NCBI RefSeq assembly: GCF_024623785.1
Contig: NZ_JANKBZ010000010.1
Coordinates: 62,001-126,000 of the forward strand
DNA length: 64,000 nucleotides
Source of the DNA: Archangium lipolyticum
Lineage (GTDB): Bacteria > Myxococcota > Myxococcia > Myxococcales > Myxococcaceae
Direction of reading: 5' to 3'
Translations under genes and position numbers: made by a program
In this document: piece by piece, positions 62,101 through 64,000 of the stretch
Position numbering within the stretch: the stretch's first letter is position 1
Layout: each line of letters starts with the position of its first letter
The notes under the pieces: generated by a model
What the model was told of the DNA's origin: nothing
The model's database searches: none
The model's input: the letters and a program-made list of their open reading frames with translations, nothing else

Positions 62101-64000
62101 ACCCAGCCCCTCTCCACCTGCCTGGAGCTCATTCGCGAGGCCTTCCAGTCCGCGCTCGAGGCCAGTGACATCCAGGTCGCCGGCTACTGCTGCAACCACA
62201 TCGTCACGGATCGTCTCACGCTGGGACACGACCTGGAGGAGGTCTATCAGGAGTCCGTGGCGCGCCTGGACTTCGTCCGTGGGGCTGGCTTCGTGGACTC
62301 ACGGGACATCATCCACTTCACCCAGCGTTACGTGCAGCAGCTGCGTGGCCTCACGCCCTCGTTCGACTCCCTGAGCGGGGATGACTTCGACGAGGAGGCG
62401 TTCGAGGCGGCCCTGTCGGCGGAGCGCATGAGCACCTTACGGTGCTGGTACTGGATCATGAAGATGCAGTCGCGCTTCATGTGCGGTGCCTACCAGGAGG
62501 CGCTCACGGCGGCGGCCAGGGCCCGCGAGCTGCTCTGGTCCTCACTTGGCCACATCCAGCTGCTGGACTTCCACTTCTTCCACGCCCTGTCCCTGTCCGC
62601 GTGCCTGGGGGAGCTGCCGCCCGGGGAGCGGGAGCGGGCCCTCGAGCGGGTGCGCGAGGACCATCGGCAACTGGCGGAGTGGGCCAGCACCTCGCCCGAG
62701 ACCTTCCACGTGCCCGAGCGGCTCGTCTTCGCGGAGCTGGCTCGCGTCTCGGGCCGGCAGGATGAAGCCTTCCGCGCCTACGAGGACGCATTCCAATCCG
62801 CTCGGGCGCGGGGCTTCGTCCATTACGCCGCCCTCGCCAGTGAGCTGGCGGCCCGCTTCTGGCGCGAGCAGCGGATGCCCTCCATCGCGGACTCCTACGC
62901 TCGCAAGTCCCACGAGGACTGGCTGCGCTGGGGCGCGAAGGGAAAGGCCAGGCACCTGGAGACCTGGTGGCCGCACCTGGCCTTCAGTGACACCCCCGAG
63001 GACTCCTCCACGGACACGGGCTCCGCCCAGATCGACGCGCTCACCGTGGTGAAGGCCCAGCAAGCCATCTCCGGGGAGATCGTCCTCGAGCGGCTGGCGG
63101 ACACGCTGCTGCGCGTCGCCATCGAGAACGCCGGTGCCCAGCGTGGAGCCCTGTTGCTGCCCGACGGAGACAAGCTCTCGGTCGTCGCCGTCTCGGACAC
63201 CTCACCCGAGGGCTCCGCTGTCCGCCCGGACGGGCCCGTGCTTCCGTGGCCCCTCATCTCCTACGTGAAGCGCACCCGGGAGCACGTGCTCATCGGCGAT
63301 GTCACCCAGCCCCACTCCTTCTCCTCCGAGGCCTGGTTCGAGCATGGCCGTGCCCGCTCCGTGCTGTGCCTGCCGCTGCTGCGCCAGGAGGAGTTCCGCG
63401 GCGTGCTGTACCTGGAGAACGACCTCGCCACCAACGCCTTCACCCCGGCGCGCCTCTCGTTGCTCGGCCAGCTGGCCTCCCAGGCGGCCATCTCCATCGA
63501 GAACGCCCGGCTTTACGCCGAGGTCCAACGCGCCGAGACGGCCCTGCGCCGCGCCAATGACGAGCTGGAGAAGCGGGTGGAGGAGCGCACCCGCGAGCTG
63601 AAGCAGACCCAATCCCGGTTGGTGGACATGGCTCGCTCGGCCGGCATGGCGGAGATAGCGGCCAACGTGCTCCACAACGTGGGCAACGTCCTCACCAGCG
63701 CCGTCATCAACCTCCAGACGATGCGCGGGATGGTGGGCTCCTCACGCATGGGGCGGTTGAAGCAGGCCACCCTGCTGCTCGAGGAGCACCGCGACGACCT
63801 GGCGGACTTCCTCACGCGGAACCCCAATGGCTCCCGGCTGACGAGCTATCTCTCCGCCCTCGCGGACGCGCTGCTCTCCGAGCGGGTGTCCCTCGAGGAG
63901 GGGCTGAATGCGATGGGCCTGCACATCGAGCACATCCGCGCCATCGTCCACGTCCAGCAGAACTACGCCAGCAACACGATCGTCACCGAGGAGTGCGACC
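59155..64000 (+). CDS. Ser/Thr protein kinase - AAA ATPase - GAF - histidine kinase (runs off the window)
   Basis: 1,615 residues visible; the C-terminus lies right of the window. Domains: eukaryotic-type kinase (about 5-280) with ATP lysine K36 (LILKTP), catalytic loop H127-K-D129-L-K-P-S-N, D147-F-G and APE-equivalent MSPEQTGRMN; orphan ATPase/TPR region with Walker A GYSGIGKS (K334) and LVVFLDDLQWADQASLRL (Walker B); long alpha-helical solenoid; GAF domain (about 1300-1450); coiled coil VEERTRELKQTQSRLVDMA; start of a histidine kinase H1507 in AANVLHNVGNVLTSAVIN. ATG at 59155 follows GGGGGG and begins LNIPGYTLRG. It is the predator/cyanobacterial-type multi-sensor kinase; an ATP-binding domain should lie beyond the edge. 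Confidence 0.93.
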   Translation, partial: MLNIPGYTLRGAIKPTGANQLFHAVRDADGQSLILKTPTAASPGPRESERYRRELGILQRLRGVKGVVQVHACERLRDRPVLLLEKVEGQPLSELLTGQPPEVARALDLAISLCSSLAELHCRGIIHKDLKPSNIMVAPSGETWLIDFGSATPQLVEHVEAVPVPLMEGTLAYMSPEQTGRMNRAVDYRTDFYSLGVTLYELLTGVRPFQGRDALEWFHAHMAVAPVPPVERVPGLPPVLSSIIVKLLAKVAEERYQSAEGLKADLDRCRDNLFRGVHEDFPLGVYDLPTRFQLPQRLYGRDAHAAALLQGFERVARGGRPELVLVSGYSGIGKSAVVHELHKPVVRQRGFFLSGKFDQFQQASPYATLAQAIRGLTQQLLAGSDEELARWREHLVEAWEGHGQVLVDVVPQLELIVGKQPHCPELPPSEAQHRFQRVVRQFLGVFATPEHPLVVFLDDLQWADQASLRLIHHLLTHPETPPVLLIGAWRDNEVGPSHPLALALAELRKAGARMTDVQLEPLSLGEVRQLVADTLPGAGAEVVEPLSALAREKTGGNPFFLRRFLLTLHEDGLLMRTPEGRWRWDAEAVGRKGYSDNVVDFMAGKLRQLPLETQHLLRLAACVGNAFPLQMLARVSCVAEAAEVERGLEPAFQEGLLVHVGPEQYRFLHDRIQQAASAFIPDEERKAVHLRIGRLMLESLSPEEVQQKLFDVVSQFNAGAVLLAAPEERMRVARLNEQAGSRAKASSAFRSAATYFSTAFQMLPGNPWDTDPDLAFKLRLEHASCEFMSGNAAEARRLVEGLLARTRTRQETAAAYCLKTNILIGGGDIHTAVTSLLEGLSLMGMPMSPHPSWEEVMAADEELRTLLGDRSIESLIELPLTDDPDLEAAMSLLGALFAPAYVTDSNLLILHLSQMVILSLRHGNTASSVHGYSWYGIVLGPAFKRYREAQAFGQLACDLVERHDLAALRGKAFYGLEIISYWTQPLSTCLELIREAFQSALEASDIQVAGYCCNHIVTDRLTLGHDLEEVYQESVARLDFVRGAGFVDSRDIIHFTQRYVQQLRGLTPSFDSLSGDDFDEEAFEAALSAERMSTLRCWYWIMKMQSRFMCGAYQEALTAAARARELLWSSLGHIQLLDFHFFHALSLSACLGELPPGERERALERVREDHRQLAEWASTSPETFHVPERLVFAELARVSGRQDEAFRAYEDAFQSARARGFVHYAALASELAARFWREQRMPSIADSYARKSHEDWLRWGAKGKARHLETWWPHLAFSDTPEDSSTDTGSAQIDALTVVKAQQAISGEIVLERLADTLLRVAIENAGAQRGALLLPDGDKLSVVAVSDTSPEGSAVRPDGPVLPWPLISYVKRTREHVLIGDVTQPHSFSSEAWFEHGRARSVLCLPLLRQEEFRGVLYLENDLATNAFTPARLSLLGQLASQAAISIENARLYAEVQRAETALRRANDELEKRVEERTRELKQTQSRLVDMARSAGMAEIAANVLHNVGNVLTSAVINLQTMRGMVGSSRMGRLKQATLLLEEHRDDLADFLTRNPNGSRLTSYLSALADALLSERVSLEEGLNAMGLHIEHIRAIVHVQQNYASNTIVTEECD

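Overview
The window is high-GC DNA with almost no non-coding space and many ATGA/GTGA start-stop overlaps. It looks like chromosome from a myxobacterium of the Archangium/Cystobacter/Myxococcus type. The reasons are four large sensory kinases in 64 kb (one a Ser/Thr kinase-ATPase-histidine kinase chimera), an Imm52-type immunity gene beside a lipoprotein toxin stub, secreted Cys-rich proteins, and many myxobacteria-like hypothetical proteins. The genus is an inference. No rRNA, tRNA, CRISPR array, prophage or intact insertion sequence was seen.

Left part (1-24 kb): an edge-truncated PAS hybrid histidine kinase preceded by a collapsed rsbQ remnant; a SWIM-SNF2 helicase; a HAD phosphatase and protoporphyrinogen oxidase; a small methyltransferase-like protein; a giant membrane protein of about 1,670 residues with an N-terminal zinc ribbon; a divergent VWA protein; a GAF histidine kinase; a GH18-like barrel protein; an RdgC-like protein split over two overlapping genes; a Cys-rich YkgJ-like protein; the toxin stub and Imm52 gene; and a leftward run of amino-acid permease, hypothetical, acyl-CoA-binding protein and Ap4A phosphorylase.

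Middle (24-48 kb): two separate heavy-metal-type RND efflux systems flank a thiol-metabolism island. System 1 (24.3-30.3 kb, plus) is a Cys-rich small protein, CzcC, CzcB and CzcA. System 2 (39.3-48.0 kb, minus) runs chrA, blaI-type repressor, M56/BlaR1-like protease, outer membrane factor, adaptor, RND pump. The protease has a His/Cys-rich extramembrane segment, and two matching 17-nt TACTA-N7-TAGTA inverted repeats lie before blaI and at the start of the outer membrane factor gene. I infer a metal-sensing BlaR/BlaI-like switch controlling efflux. Between the systems lie bshC-bshB-bshA (bacillithiol synthesis, plus) and, divergently, a secreted PIG-L deacetylase, a 47-residue membrane peptide and a sodium:solute symporter, then a DUF2911 protein.

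Right part (48-64 kb): an orphan RelE-like toxin; a secreted Cys-rich protein; an LIC_10091-like protein overlapped by a formylglycine-generating-enzyme-family protein; a 1,156-residue two-kinase hybrid sensor; a secreted parallel beta-helix protein behind a palindrome-rich promoter region; an alkylation-repair pair (Ada-AlkA fusion plus Ogt); a Tsx-like outer membrane channel; and a very large Ser/Thr kinase-AAA-GAF-histidine kinase that runs off the right edge. All names come from reading motifs and recalled family patterns; no database search was run.
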